Shown here: positions 1-8,135 of the stretch, piece by piece | How positions within the stretch are numbered: position 1 is the first letter of the stretch | Layout: every line of letters starts with the position of its first letter | Assembly (NCBI RefSeq): GCF_902381825.1 | Contig: NZ_LR698973.1 | Coordinates: 409,626 to 473,625 of the forward strand | Length of the DNA: 64,000 nucleotides | Reading direction: 5' to 3' | Source: Pseudocoprococcus catus | GTDB taxonomy: Bacteria; Bacillota; Clostridia; Lachnospirales; Lachnospiraceae | Translations under genes and position numbers: made by a program | The notes under the pieces: generated by a model | Databases searched by the model: none | What the model was told of the DNA's origin: nothing | Seen by the model: only the letters and a program-made list of their open reading frames with translations

Positions 1-768
1 GTGAAATCCCTGATGATTCCTACAACAGCCGGTACAGGCGCAGAGGCAACACCAAATGCTATCGTGGCTGTTCCTGAAAAAGAATTAAAAGTCGGTATCG
101 TCAATGATGAAATGATTCCTGATTATGTGATCCTTGATGGCGAAATGATAAAAAACCTGCCAAGAAAGATTGCAGCTTCAACAGGTATCGATGCCATGGC
201 GCATGCCATTGAATGTTTCACATCCAATAAGGCCAATCCTTTCTCAGACACATTTGCACTGAAAGCATTCGATCTGATCATCAACAATATTGAAGCAGCC
301 TGCGACGATAAAACAGCAGATGATGCAAGGAACAATATGCTCATCGCAGCATTTTATGCAGGCGTAGCCATCACAGCATCCGGTACAACAGCTGTCCATG
401 CACTGAGTTATCCTCTGGGCGGTAAATATCATATTCCGCATGGTGTATCCAATGCTATCATGCTGGCACCGGTTATGAAATTCAATGAGCCGGTTGTTCG
501 TGAAAAATTTGCAGCAGCTTATGACAGAGTCAACCACAATGGTGATGCAAGTCTCTCTGTAGAAGAGAAATCTGCATGGGTATTAGATCGTATGTGCAGT
601 ATTATCAAACATCTGGATATTCCGACAAGCCTGAAGGAATATGGTGTATCAAAAGATGATCTTGATTTCCTTGTGACAGCCGGTATGGATGTCCAGAGAC
701 TGCTTGTTAACAACATGAGAAAAGTAACTGCTGAAGATGCAAGAGCTTTATATCTGGAAATACTCTAA
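1..768 (+). CDS. Iron-containing alcohol dehydrogenase, 5'-truncated by the window edge
   Basis: The frame is open from base 1 and gives the last ~255 residues of a group III Fe-dependent alcohol dehydrogenase; members are usually about 380 residues, so the N-terminal Rossmann part lies outside and the GTG at base 1 is probably an internal valine. Visible family motifs are PTTAGTGAEATP (nucleotide-binding loop) and the metal-ligand segments GIDAMAHAIE, HALSYPLGG and IPHGVSNA. Such enzymes interconvert alcohols and aldehydes or reduce semialdehydes with NAD(P)H. It lies 81 bp before a DapA-family aldolase on the same strand, so it may process an aldehyde product of that pathway (inference). 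The substrate cannot be read from sequence. Confidence 0.88.
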   Translation: MKSLMIPTTAGTGAEATPNAIVAVPEKELKVGIVNDEMIPDYVILDGEMIKNLPRKIAASTGIDAMAHAIECFTSNKANPFSDTFALKAFDLIINNIEAACDDKTADDARNNMLIAAFYAGVAITASGTTAVHALSYPLGGKYHIPHGVSNAIMLAPVMKFNEPVVREKFAAAYDRVNHNGDASLSVEEKSAWVLDRMCSIIKHLDIPTSLKEYGVSKDDLDFLVTAGMDVQRLLVNNMRKVTAEDARALYLEIL

Positions 769-849
769 AATAGCAGAAGTGTTTGCAAAAAAAAGAAAAA
801 ATCAAACGGAACTTATAGTTACAGATTAGATAAAGGAGCGCAAAGTAAA

Positions 850-1749
850 ATGAAAAACGTTGAAATTAAAGGTATTATCCCACCGATTATTACTCCGATG
901 AACGATGATGAAAGCATCAATGCAGCAGAACTTCGCAACCAGGTAAACCGTCTCATCGACGGTGGTGTACACGCTCTGTTCCCATTCGGTACAAACGGCG
1001 AAGGCTACATTCTCAATGACCAGGAAAAAGAACTGGTTTTGAAGACAGTTATTGAAGAAACAAACGGCAGAGTTCCTGTATACGCAGGCACAGGCTGCAT
1101 CAGCACAAAAGATACAATCCGTATGTCCAAGATGGCAGAATCCCTTGGCGCAGATGTTCTTTCTATCATCACTCCATCTTTTGCAGCTGCATCCCAGAAC
1201 GAATTATATGAACACTTCAAAGCAGTTGCTGAAGCAGTTCCGAACATGCCGATCGTTCTTTATAACATTCCTGCAAGAACGGGCAATGCCATCGCACCTG
1301 ATACAGTAGGCAGACTGGCTGAAATCGACAACATCGTTGGTGCAAAAGATTCTTCAGGCAATTTCAACAATATTCTTGAATATATCGCAAAGACAGACAA
1401 GAACTTCAGTGTTTTATCCGGTAACGATGCACTGATCATCTGGAATCTGTTAGCAGGCGGCACAGGCGGTATCGCAGGCTGCGCAAACCTTTATCCTAAG
1501 ACAATGTCTTCTATTTATGATCTGTTTATGGAAGGCAAGATCGAAGAAGCAAAGGCGGCCAATGCATCCATCGCATCCTTCAGAGCCTGCTTCAAATACG
1601 GCAATCCAAACACCATCGTTAAGACTGCAGTTGCATTGATGGGTCATCCGGTCGGCAAGTGCCGTGCACCATTCAACCAGGTGCCTGAAGCCGGTATTGA
1701 AGCCATCAAGAAAGTATTAAAAGAAAACGAAGCAAAAGGCATGGCATAG
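850..1749 (+). CDS. DapA/N-acetylneuraminate lyase-family class I aldolase
   Basis: This 299-residue protein has the normal length and motifs of the dihydrodipicolinate synthase/NanA TIM-barrel family: GTNGEG at residues 47-52, YNIPARTG with the catalytic Tyr138, and GAKDSSGN with the Schiff-base Lys166. These enzymes make or cleave a C-C bond to pyruvate (or a 2-oxo acid). Housekeeping DapA usually has GTTGE and a KEATG-type lysine motif, so this is more likely a catabolic 2-keto-3-deoxy sugar acid or sialic-type aldolase; the neighbouring TRAP transporter and PdxA-type dehydrogenase point the same way. AAGGAG lies 11 bases before the ATG. The exact substrate is unknown. Confidence 0.88.
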   Translation: MKNVEIKGIIPPIITPMNDDESINAAELRNQVNRLIDGGVHALFPFGTNGEGYILNDQEKELVLKTVIEETNGRVPVYAGTGCISTKDTIRMSKMAESLGADVLSIITPSFAAASQNELYEHFKAVAEAVPNMPIVLYNIPARTGNAIAPDTVGRLAEIDNIVGAKDSSGNFNNILEYIAKTDKNFSVLSGNDALIIWNLLAGGTGGIAGCANLYPKTMSSIYDLFMEGKIEEAKAANASIASFRACFKYGNPNTIVKTAVALMGHPVGKCRAPFNQVPEAGIEAIKKVLKENEAKGMA

Positions 1750-1762
1750 GAGGCACATGAAA

Positions 1763-2797
1763 ATGAGTAAGAAACCGATTCTTGGTATTACAATGGGCGA
1801 TCCTGCAAGTATCGGCCCTGAAATTACAGTTAAAGCATTATCTGACCCTGCAATCTATGAGAAATGCTCACCTATCATCATCGGTGATGCAGCTGTCATG
1901 GAAGCAGCAGTGGGCATCGTCGGAAAAAATGTCAAGATCAATGCTGTATCCGATGTCAAAGAAGCAAAATTTGAATTCGGTATCATTGATGTTTATGACA
2001 TGAAACTTGTGGATATGGACAAACTGGAGCGTGGTGTTGTTTCTGCTATGGCCGGCAATGCAGCTTTCCAGTATGTAAAGAAAGTCATTGAACTGGCTAT
2101 GAACCATGAAGTAGATGCCACAGTGACAAATGCATTAAATAAGGAAGCAATGAATCTTGCAGGTCATCATTATTCAGGCCATACAGAAATTTATGCGGAA
2201 TATACAGGCACAAAGAAATATACCATGATGCTTGCCCATGAAAATCTGAGAGTTGTTCATGTTTCTACCCATGTATCCTTGAGAGAAGCATGTGACAGAG
2301 TCAAAAAAGACCGTGTGTTGGAAGTTATCCGAATCGCTGATCAGGCCTGCAAAGAACTCGGCATCAAAGAGCCGAAGATCGGTGTTGCCGGCTTAAATCC
2401 GCACAGCGGCGAAAACGGTATGTTTGGCCGTGAAGAGATTGAAGAAATCACACCGGCTATCGAAGCTGCCAAAGGTGAAGGCATCATCGTTGATGGTCCT
2501 GTCCCTCCGGATACAGTCTTTTCAAAAGCCCGGGGCGGATGGTATGATATCGTTGTAGCTATGTATCATGATCAGGGACATATTCCGCTTAAAGTGGTGG
2601 GCTTTGTATACAATCAGGCAGAACAGAAATGGGATGCAGTGGCAGGTGTTAATATTACACTTGGTCTTCCGATCATTCGTGCATCTGTTGACCACGGTAC
2701 TGCTTTTGACCAGGCAGGAAAAGGCGTGGCCAACGAATTAAGCCTTATTAATGCAATGGATTACGCGATCCGCATGTCAGAAGGAAGAACAAAATAG
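1763..2797 (+). CDS. PdxA-family 4-phospho-sugar-acid dehydrogenase (PdxA2-like)
   Basis: The product has 344 residues with the PdxA fold signatures: GITMGDPASIGPEI at the N-terminus, the HYSGHTE substrate loop, the metal-binding MYHDQGH segment and DHGTAFD near the C-terminus. PdxA oxidises 4-phosphohydroxy-L-threonine in vitamin B6 synthesis, but paralogues (PdxA2) oxidise D-threonate or D-erythronate 4-phosphate in catabolism. No other pyridoxine gene is nearby, and the context is an aldolase plus TRAP transporter, so the catabolic role is favoured. I chose the second ATG: GGAGG at 1749-1753 is 9 bases from it but only 3 from the ATG at 1757. No DUF1537 kinase, the usual PdxA2 partner, is in view. 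Confidence 0.85.
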   Translation: MSKKPILGITMGDPASIGPEITVKALSDPAIYEKCSPIIIGDAAVMEAAVGIVGKNVKINAVSDVKEAKFEFGIIDVYDMKLVDMDKLERGVVSAMAGNAAFQYVKKVIELAMNHEVDATVTNALNKEAMNLAGHHYSGHTEIYAEYTGTKKYTMMLAHENLRVVHVSTHVSLREACDRVKKDRVLEVIRIADQACKELGIKEPKIGVAGLNPHSGENGMFGREEIEEITPAIEAAKGEGIIVDGPVPPDTVFSKARGGWYDIVVAMYHDQGHIPLKVVGFVYNQAEQKWDAVAGVNITLGLPIIRASVDHGTAFDQAGKGVANELSLINAMDYAIRMSEGRTK

Positions 2798-2810
2798 AAA
2801 GGGGACTGCT

Positions 2811-3299
2811 ATGGAGAAGGCGAAAAATCATTGGTTTAAAGAACTTGAAGAAAACGTTATTGCAGTGGGCATTATTATCATGTTCATCATGGAAACAGTC
2901 AATGTTATCTGCAAATTCCTTGCTCCGGGCTGGATGGGCATTCCGGAAGAAATCTCAATCTTTGCCTATATCTGGGTATGTTTCTTCTGTGCAAGCTATT
3001 GTACAAAGAGAGGTGCCAATATCATCGTTGATGCACTGACAGCAAAATATCCTAAAAAGCTGCAGAACTTCCTGTTCTCAGCACAGTTCGTATTTGACGG
3101 TATTTTAACAGTATTTTTTATCTACGGCTCTGTCATCTTTGTCGCTCAGACAAAGGCAGAAGGCAGTGTGGGTGTAACAGGTATGCCATTATGGATCATC
3201 TACCTTGCACCGCTTGTAGGTTTTGCACTTAACCTGATCAGAGATATCCAGATGTTTATCAAAACGATTAAATCATCGGAAGAAGTATCTGTATCATAG
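2811..3299 (+). CDS. TRAP transporter small membrane subunit (DctQ type)
   Basis: This 162-residue, four-helix hydrophobic protein has the arrangement of DctQ subunits, including the WMGIPEEISIFAYIW segment (conserved Trp-x-E-E before helix 2) and a C-terminal LIRDI tail. DctQ helps couple a substrate-binding protein to the DctM permease in the inner membrane for Na+-driven uptake of organic or sugar acids. Start chosen at 2811 because AAAGGGGA sits just upstream; a longer frame from 2751 overlaps pdxA and lacks a site. dctM follows 20 bp downstream. The periplasmic-type binding protein DctP is not in the window and may precede base 1. Confidence 0.87.
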   Translation: MEKAKNHWFKELEENVIAVGIIIMFIMETVNVICKFLAPGWMGIPEEISIFAYIWVCFFCASYCTKRGANIIVDALTAKYPKKLQNFLFSAQFVFDGILTVFFIYGSVIFVAQTKAEGSVGVTGMPLWIIYLAPLVGFALNLIRDIQMFIKTIKSSEEVSVS

Positions 3300-3319
3300 A
3301 AAAAGAAAGGGGACTAAAA

Positions 3320-4603
3320 ATGTTAGGCGTAATTTTCGGAGTATTTTTTGTAGTGCTGCTCCTCTTTGGATTTTCTATGGTGGCTGCATACGGCGCTGCG
3401 TTTATCATTCCTTCATTGATGACAGGCGGAAGCCTTTACCAGATGTCCGATATCGTCGGATGGCTGACAAGTGCAGCAGGTAAGACAACTTACGTTGCCA
3501 TCGCATTATTCGTTGTATCCGGTAATATCATGTCGCAGGGACAGTTGACAGAAAAGATTTTCAATGTTTTTCGTTACTTCCTGGGAAGATTTCGTTCCTG
3601 TATTCCTTTGGTAGCTGTTTTAACTGCTATTTTCTACGGTATGATTTCAGGTTCCGGTATGGCCGTTGTTGCGGCTGTCGGTGCCATGGTACTGCCAATC
3701 CTCATTGAATACGGTTATGACCGCCTGTTCTTCGCATGTATGATCGCTGCCGCCGGTTCTCTGGGGCAGCTGATTCCTCCAAGTTCAGCTATCCTTCAGT
3801 ACTGCGCCATGGCAGGTACAGATGAAGGACAGATGTTCAAAGTCGGTGCGGTTATTGGTCTGACATGTGCCGTTGCACTGATCATCATCACGCTGCTTCA
3901 CTGTCGTAAAGACCAGGGAGACCAGACAAAGATCCGTGAATCTTATGAAGCCCTTCGTGCAGAAGGCATAGGCAAAGTTATCGGTCACGGTATCTGGGGT
4001 ATCTTATCACCAGTTATCATCCTGGGCGGTATTTTCTCCGGTCTGTTGACAGTTGTTGAAGCAGCAGCCGTATCCGTTGTTTATGCATGTATTGTTTCAC
4101 TATTTATTTATAAGTCACTGGATCTCAAAGGCCTGTGGCTGGCCATTGTCGGTTCTGTCAAAAACGTGGCATCCGTTGCCATGATGCTGGCTTTTGCTGT
4201 TGCATTCTCAAAACTGATGGATGTGTTCAACGGCGGCGAGATCATCGGAACAGCTATCACAAGCGTTCTTTCTTCACCACAGGCATTTATCTTTGTAAGT
4301 ATTATTGTTATGTCTATCGGTATGATGTTCATGAACCCGATTGCCATTATTGTACCAATCGTTGCACCAATTGCAGCATCCTTTGGTATTGATCCAATGG
4401 TTTACGGCGCAGGTATGTCCGGCATCGTAGCCATCGGTTCACTGACACCGCCTTTTGGCGTCAGCCTCTATATCATGGCACCAATTGCCAAGGTGGAGCC
4501 CTTTAAGATTGCCAAGAGCATCCTGCCATTGTGGGGCATTATGACACTGATCATCGCAATTTATATGTTCTTCCCGCAGCTGTCAACTTGGGCGTACATG
4601 TAG
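3320..4603 (+). CDS. TRAP transporter large permease subunit (DctM type)
   Basis: The 427-residue protein is almost entirely transmembrane helices (about 12) and carries DctM hallmarks: repeated Gly/Pro-rich re-entrant segments such as ISGSGMAVVAAVGAMVLP and AAAGSLGQLIPPSSA in the first half, mirrored by SIGMMFMNPIAIIVPIVAP and AIGSLTPPFGVSLYIMAP in the second. It forms the translocation pore with the preceding DctQ and imports an acidic solute using the Na+ gradient. AAAGGGGA precedes the ATG. Genes for an aldolase and a sugar-acid-type dehydrogenase in the same operon suggest a sugar acid as cargo; the actual ligand depends on the missing DctP. Confidence 0.92.
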   Translation: MLGVIFGVFFVVLLLFGFSMVAAYGAAFIIPSLMTGGSLYQMSDIVGWLTSAAGKTTYVAIALFVVSGNIMSQGQLTEKIFNVFRYFLGRFRSCIPLVAVLTAIFYGMISGSGMAVVAAVGAMVLPILIEYGYDRLFFACMIAAAGSLGQLIPPSSAILQYCAMAGTDEGQMFKVGAVIGLTCAVALIIITLLHCRKDQGDQTKIRESYEALRAEGIGKVIGHGIWGILSPVIILGGIFSGLLTVVEAAAVSVVYACIVSLFIYKSLDLKGLWLAIVGSVKNVASVAMMLAFAVAFSKLMDVFNGGEIIGTAITSVLSSPQAFIFVSIIVMSIGMMFMNPIAIIVPIVAPIAASFGIDPMVYGAGMSGIVAIGSLTPPFGVSLYIMAPIAKVEPFKIAKSILPLWGIMTLIIAIYMFFPQLSTWAYM

Positions 4604-4641
4604 AATCGTTGGATTACTTATTATACGAGAGGAGAAAATCT

Positions 4642-5802
4642 ATGGAATTCAAACATATTCAGGGACTGACCCCGGACGGAACTGTTTATTATAATGAAGA
4701 TATGGGAACCCTTGAGGCTATGGTACCTCCGGGCAAATACAGCACAGCCCATGCACCGGCACTTCTTGAGCTTGAAAACGGTGATATGCTCTGCGCATGG
4801 TTTGCTGGTTCCTTCGAAGGCAGCAAAGATATCAGCATTGTGTGCGCAAGATGGGAAAATGGCAGTGATCACTGGAGTGAACCGGTCCAGGTTTCCTATG
4901 ACAGTGAGAGAAGTGAGCAGAATCCTTCCTTATTTAAAGGACCGGACGGTGCCGTATGGTGTATGTATACAGCACAGTTAGACCGTATGGAAGGCAAAGA
5001 CAATATGCAGTTCACCTCCATTATCCGCTGCCAGAAGAGTTTTGACGGCGGCAAAACATGGGGCGAAGCGGAAGTCATTTTCCCGGAAGAGGGCAGTTTC
5101 TGCCGTCAGCCAATCCAGGTGCTTTCAAATGGTCGTTGGATTTTCGGTAACTGGATCTGCACAGACTCTGTGAATGGTCTTGAAGGCGATCCAACTGCAT
5201 TCCGTATTTCAGATGATGAAGGCAGGACATGGAAGAAAGTCGACATGCCTGAAAGCAACGGTGCTGTTCATGCCAATGTTGTAGAACTTGAAGGCGGCAA
5301 ACTTGTATGCTTTCTCCGCAGCCGTTTCGCTGACAACATTTATATCAGCGAATCCAAAGACTGGGGTGATACATGGACAAAACCGGTTCCGACAGTACTT
5401 CCGAACAATAACTCCAGCATCAGTGCGCTGAAACTGGCCAGCGGCAGAATTGCCATCGCTTACAACCCAACCCATGCGCCGCATCCGGTATACGGCAAAG
5501 TAGCATGGCCGGGACTTCGTTGCCCTGTTGCTGTTGCACTTTCTGAGGACGGCGGCAAGACATGGCCAATGATCCGTGTCATGGAAAGAGGCGAAGGCTT
5601 CACAGGGGACGAAAATACAACCAACAACAAGCAGTACGAATACCCTTATCTGATGCAGGGCAAAGACGGCAGACTCCATCTGGCATTTGCTTACAAAAAC
5701 AGAATCGGTATCAAATACATGAGCTTCACAGAAGAAGATGTCATGGGTGAAAAGCGTGAAACAGCAGGCTTCTACAACCCGACATCCGCTCAGATTAAAT
5801 AA
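4642..5802 (+). CDS. Asp-box (BNR) sialidase-fold protein, cytoplasmic
   Basis: The 386-residue protein contains four Asp-boxes (SFDGGKTW, SDDEGRTW, SKDWGDTW, SEDGGKTW), diagnostic of a six-bladed sialidase-type beta-propeller. There is no signal peptide or membrane segment, so it is probably intracellular and not a secreted neuraminidase. An RQP tripeptide near residue 155 may correspond to the sialidase Arg-x-Pro site. The start at 4642 has GAGGAGA ahead of it; an upstream in-frame extension overlaps dctM. It is 38 bp behind dctM, in one operon with the TRAP genes, so it may act on the imported compound, for example as a glycosidase or epimerase/lyase (inference). The reaction is not identified. 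Confidence 0.78.
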   Translation: MEFKHIQGLTPDGTVYYNEDMGTLEAMVPPGKYSTAHAPALLELENGDMLCAWFAGSFEGSKDISIVCARWENGSDHWSEPVQVSYDSERSEQNPSLFKGPDGAVWCMYTAQLDRMEGKDNMQFTSIIRCQKSFDGGKTWGEAEVIFPEEGSFCRQPIQVLSNGRWIFGNWICTDSVNGLEGDPTAFRISDDEGRTWKKVDMPESNGAVHANVVELEGGKLVCFLRSRFADNIYISESKDWGDTWTKPVPTVLPNNNSSISALKLASGRIAIAYNPTHAPHPVYGKVAWPGLRCPVAVALSEDGGKTWPMIRVMERGEGFTGDENTTNNKQYEYPYLMQGKDGRLHLAFAYKNRIGIKYMSFTEEDVMGEKRETAGFYNPTSAQIK

Positions 5803-5872
5803 CCAAACTGGGATGTGCAAGTGCATCTTGAACAAAGAGCTTTCTTTATAAGCTAACATAAAAATTTATCCA

Positions 5873-5919
5873 TGGCCCTGATAGGTGCAGTCGAATTTTG
5901 ATTGCACTTATCAGGGCCA
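5873..5919 (+). promoter_or_regulatory. Long hairpin in the leader of the YhcH-family gene
   Basis: Arms at 5873-5889 and 5903-5919 are complementary over 17 positions with a single mismatch, enclosing a 13-base loop. There is no T-run behind it, and it ends only 22 bases before the start codon, close to the AGGAGG site. It could be a transcript processing or stabilising structure separating the operon from the last gene, an operator, or a weak terminator. Confidence 0.55.
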
Positions 5920-5941
5920 AACAAATAGGAGGCAATCAACA

Positions 5942-6394
5942 ATGATTATAGATCATATTAAACACATCAGCTTTTATGAGCCGATGGCAGCAGGCATCAC
6001 AGAAGCTTGGAACGCGATTCAGGCAATGCTTCAGGAGAAGGGAGAACTTCCGGATGGCCGCTACGAACTGAAAAAGGGCTTTTTCAAAGTGCAGAGAGGC
6101 GAGACAAAACCTCTTTCAGAAGGAACCTTTGAATCACATCAGAAGTACATTGATGTGCAGATCCTGCTTGAGGGTCAGGAAGAAATGGCCTGGATGGAGC
6201 TGGATAATCTGACAGAGGCTATTCCGTATGATGAAGAAAAAGATGCTGCCAGATGGAACGGCGAGTGCACACATCATATGCTTATCACGAAAGACATGTT
6301 TTATATCGCTTATCCTCATGACGGACATAAAGCCGTGTCCCACGTGGATGAGAAGAACACTTTTATAAAGATAATTTTAAAATTGCCGGTATAG
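5942..6394 (+). CDS. YhcH/YjgK/YiaL family protein (cupin-like)
   Basis: The 150-residue protein matches the DUF386/YhcH family: the metal-site segment ESHQKYIDVQILLEGQEEM (His, Asp, Gln ligands), a central YDEEKDAARW and the C-terminal YPHDGHKA. E. coli YhcH belongs to the sialic acid operon, and relatives act in sugar-acid utilisation, possibly as anomerases or isomerases. Its presence after the TRAP/aldolase/Asp-box genes strengthens the view that the cluster handles a sialic-acid-like or other sugar acid. The ATG at 5942 has AGGAGG 8 bases upstream; the in-frame extension to 5885 runs through the hairpin and is unlikely to be translated. Confidence 0.85.
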   Translation: MIIDHIKHISFYEPMAAGITEAWNAIQAMLQEKGELPDGRYELKKGFFKVQRGETKPLSEGTFESHQKYIDVQILLEGQEEMAWMELDNLTEAIPYDEEKDAARWNGECTHHMLITKDMFYIAYPHDGHKAVSHVDEKNTFIKIILKLPV

Positions 6395-6471
6395 GTGGTA
6401 TTTGCCGGAATTGATGCATAAAATATAAGATACAGCTGAACACATGAATTTATCGAATCATAAATGTAAAC

Positions 6472-6528
6472 AAATCGAATCAATCGGGTCAAATGCGAAT
6501 TGACTCGATTGGTTCGATTTGCTATAAT
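6472..6528 (+). promoter_or_regulatory. Sigma-A promoter covered by a 21-bp-arm palindromic operator
   Basis: TTGACT (6500-6505) and TATAAT (6523-6528) are 17 bp apart. Left arm 6472-6492 and right arm 6500-6520 are complementary at 19 of 21 positions around a 7-base loop, so the right arm covers the -35 box and nearly the whole spacer. A further half-site ATCGAATCA at 6452-6460 repeats 22 bp before the one at 6474-6482. The layout is that of a repressor operator; the downstream gene encodes a protein with DNA-binding domains, so autoregulation is the simple reading. Confidence 0.8.
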
Positions 6529-6559
6529 ATAAGCAGAAAGCGATGGAGGGGATGAAAGT

Positions 6560-7924
6560 ATGGTATTTCGGGAAAGTGAAACGGTAGAGCTCAAAGAAGT
6601 AGTCGTTGACGATATCAAGAAAGAAATCATTGCCTTTGCAAACTGCGATGGGGGAAAGTTATATATTGGGGTTCGGGATGACGGAACGGTTGTAGGACTG
6701 GACAATCCTGATGGGACAGCATTGCAGATTAGTAATATGGTTCGGGACGCGATTAAGCCGGATATTACGATGTTCCTGCATTATGAGACAGTTGAGGAGA
6801 ATGGGAAAAAGATTGTTGCAATTGACATTCAGAGCGGAACGGATCGTCCTTATTATATAGCTAAAAAGGGAATGAGACCGGAAGGTGTGTACGTTCGGCA
6901 GGGATATTCGGCAGTTCCTGCTACAGATACAGCAATTCGGCATATGATTAAAGAAACAGATGGAGACCGCTTTGAGGCTATGCGCAGTTTGAATCAGGAG
7001 CTGACTTTTAATGCTGTGAAGAAAGCGTTTGAACAGCGGAATGTTGATTTTGGCGTTCAGCAAATGCGGACATTGAATATAATTGATTCGGATGGTTTGT
7101 ATAGTAATCTGGCGATGCTTTTATCAGATCAGTGCACACATACGATTAAGGTGGCTGTTTTTCAGGGAACAGATCAGACCGTTTTTAGAGACCGGAAGGA
7201 ATTTGCAGGTTCTCTTATGCAGCAGATGAATGATGTGTATGCGTTTATTGATTTCAGAAACCAGACACATGCTGCCATAGAAGTATTGCTAAGAATTGAT
7301 ACGAGAGATTATCCGGAGATTGCTGTCAGGGAGGCACTGCTGAATTTGCTGGTGCATCGGGATTATTCTTTTAGTGCCAGTGCTTTGATCAGTATCTATG
7401 AAGATAGGATAGAATTTGTATCCATTGGCGGACTTGTACCGGGGATAGAGCTGGAGGATGTGATGGCAGGAATTTCTATATGCAGGAATCAGGATTTAGC
7501 CAATGTTTTTTATCGCTTACAGTTGATTGAGGCTTACGGCACCGGCATCAGTAAAATGATGATGGCCTATAGAGATATGCTGCAGAAACCTGTGATTGAG
7601 ACAACGAAGAATACATTCAAGATTATATTGCCAAATGTAAATGTACAGAAGCAGTATGCTCAGACAAAACCGCCTGTATACAGAGTCGAAGATCAGTCAA
7701 TGCAATATAGTTATAATGCTGCAGAAATAAAAGGTTTATCCGATGAGGAAGAAATTATTTTGGAGTATATCGGGAAGCATGATAGATTGACTAAGCAACA
7801 AGCAGCAGAATTGCTTGAAGTGAGTGCTTCCACGGCGACAAGGTTACTTAAACGGATGGTTGAGAGCCATATGCTTAAGCGTAACGGTAAGGCAAGGAAC
7901 ACTTATTACACGGAGATAAAATAG
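6560..7924 (+). CDS. AlbA_2 / HATPase_c_4 / winged-helix putative regulator
   Basis: The 454-residue protein begins with an AlbA_2 (AAA_4, Schlafen-like) nucleic-acid-binding domain (about residues 1-125; ESETVELKE, FANCDGGKLYIGVRDDG, YVRQGYSAVPA). It continues with a GHKL-like HATPase_c_4 region whose landmark is AVREALLNLLVHRDYS (near 257-272), and GTGISKMM follows near residue 332. It ends in a winged helix (about 395-450; LTKQQAAELLEVSASTATRLL). Such proteins are common in Firmicutes and are annotated as ATP-binding or transcriptional regulators; their function is mostly unknown, and some link to stress or phage defence. GGAGGGGATGAAAGT precedes the ATG. A long palindrome overlaps its own promoter, favouring a self-controlling regulator. 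It stands alone, with no evident target operon. Confidence 0.8.
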   Translation: MVFRESETVELKEVVVDDIKKEIIAFANCDGGKLYIGVRDDGTVVGLDNPDGTALQISNMVRDAIKPDITMFLHYETVEENGKKIVAIDIQSGTDRPYYIAKKGMRPEGVYVRQGYSAVPATDTAIRHMIKETDGDRFEAMRSLNQELTFNAVKKAFEQRNVDFGVQQMRTLNIIDSDGLYSNLAMLLSDQCTHTIKVAVFQGTDQTVFRDRKEFAGSLMQQMNDVYAFIDFRNQTHAAIEVLLRIDTRDYPEIAVREALLNLLVHRDYSFSASALISIYEDRIEFVSIGGLVPGIELEDVMAGISICRNQDLANVFYRLQLIEAYGTGISKMMMAYRDMLQKPVIETTKNTFKIILPNVNVQKQYAQTKPPVYRVEDQSMQYSYNAAEIKGLSDEEEIILEYIGKHDRLTKQQAAELLEVSASTATRLLKRMVESHMLKRNGKARNTYYTEIK

Positions 7925-7995
7925 CACTTTAGAATAATTCCAGAAAGTTTTTTACGTTAATGTACTAAAAAATAAACATTTTTTGCCTGTGATGG

Positions 7996-8024
7996 TTGAT
8001 TTTTGCAGAAATTTAGCGTATCAT
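7996..8024 (+). promoter_or_regulatory. Possible promoter upstream of the alanine/glycine symporter
   Basis: TTGATT (7996-8001) and TATCAT (8019-8024) are separated by 17 bp, a moderate match to sigma-A boxes. It lies 112 bp before the symporter start and upstream of the hairpin at 8064-8091, so that hairpin would be in its leader. Confidence 0.4.
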
Positions 8025-8063
8025 AATACCATTATTGCTTAATTAACCGGGCTTATTTGTCAG

Positions 8064-8100
8064 AATCCTGATAGGTTTGTCTATCAGGATTTTGTTTTGT
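8064..8100 (+). terminator. Intrinsic terminator or leader attenuator before the AGCS gene
   Basis: A perfect 11-bp stem (8064-8074 with 8081-8091, 6-base loop) is followed by TTTGTTTTGT, an intrinsic terminator shape. It ends just 35 bases before the symporter start and may lie downstream of that gene's promoter, so it may attenuate the symporter instead of ending the previous gene. Confidence 0.65.
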
Positions 8101-8135
8101 CAATGTGCCGGTTGGAAAGAGGTTTTAACGTTTTT

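Noticed and set aside
850..1749. Housekeeping DapA of lysine synthesis
   Set aside because: Motifs GTNGEG and GAKDSSGN and the TRAP/catabolic context differ from biosynthetic DapA.
1763..2797. Biosynthetic PdxA for vitamin B6
   Set aside because: No other B6 genes nearby, and catabolic neighbours on both sides favour a PdxA2-type role.
4642..5802. Secreted host-sialic-acid-releasing neuraminidase
   Set aside because: No signal peptide or wall anchor, and it sits in an operon with cytoplasmic enzymes; only the fold is supported.
5209..5859. 216-codon minus-strand frame
   Set aside because: Antisense to the Asp-box protein gene; cysteine-rich nonsense composition.
8097..8135. Upstream in-frame extension of the AGCS symporter
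   Set aside because: It begins in the T-run of a hairpin, and family N-termini start close to ATG 8136.
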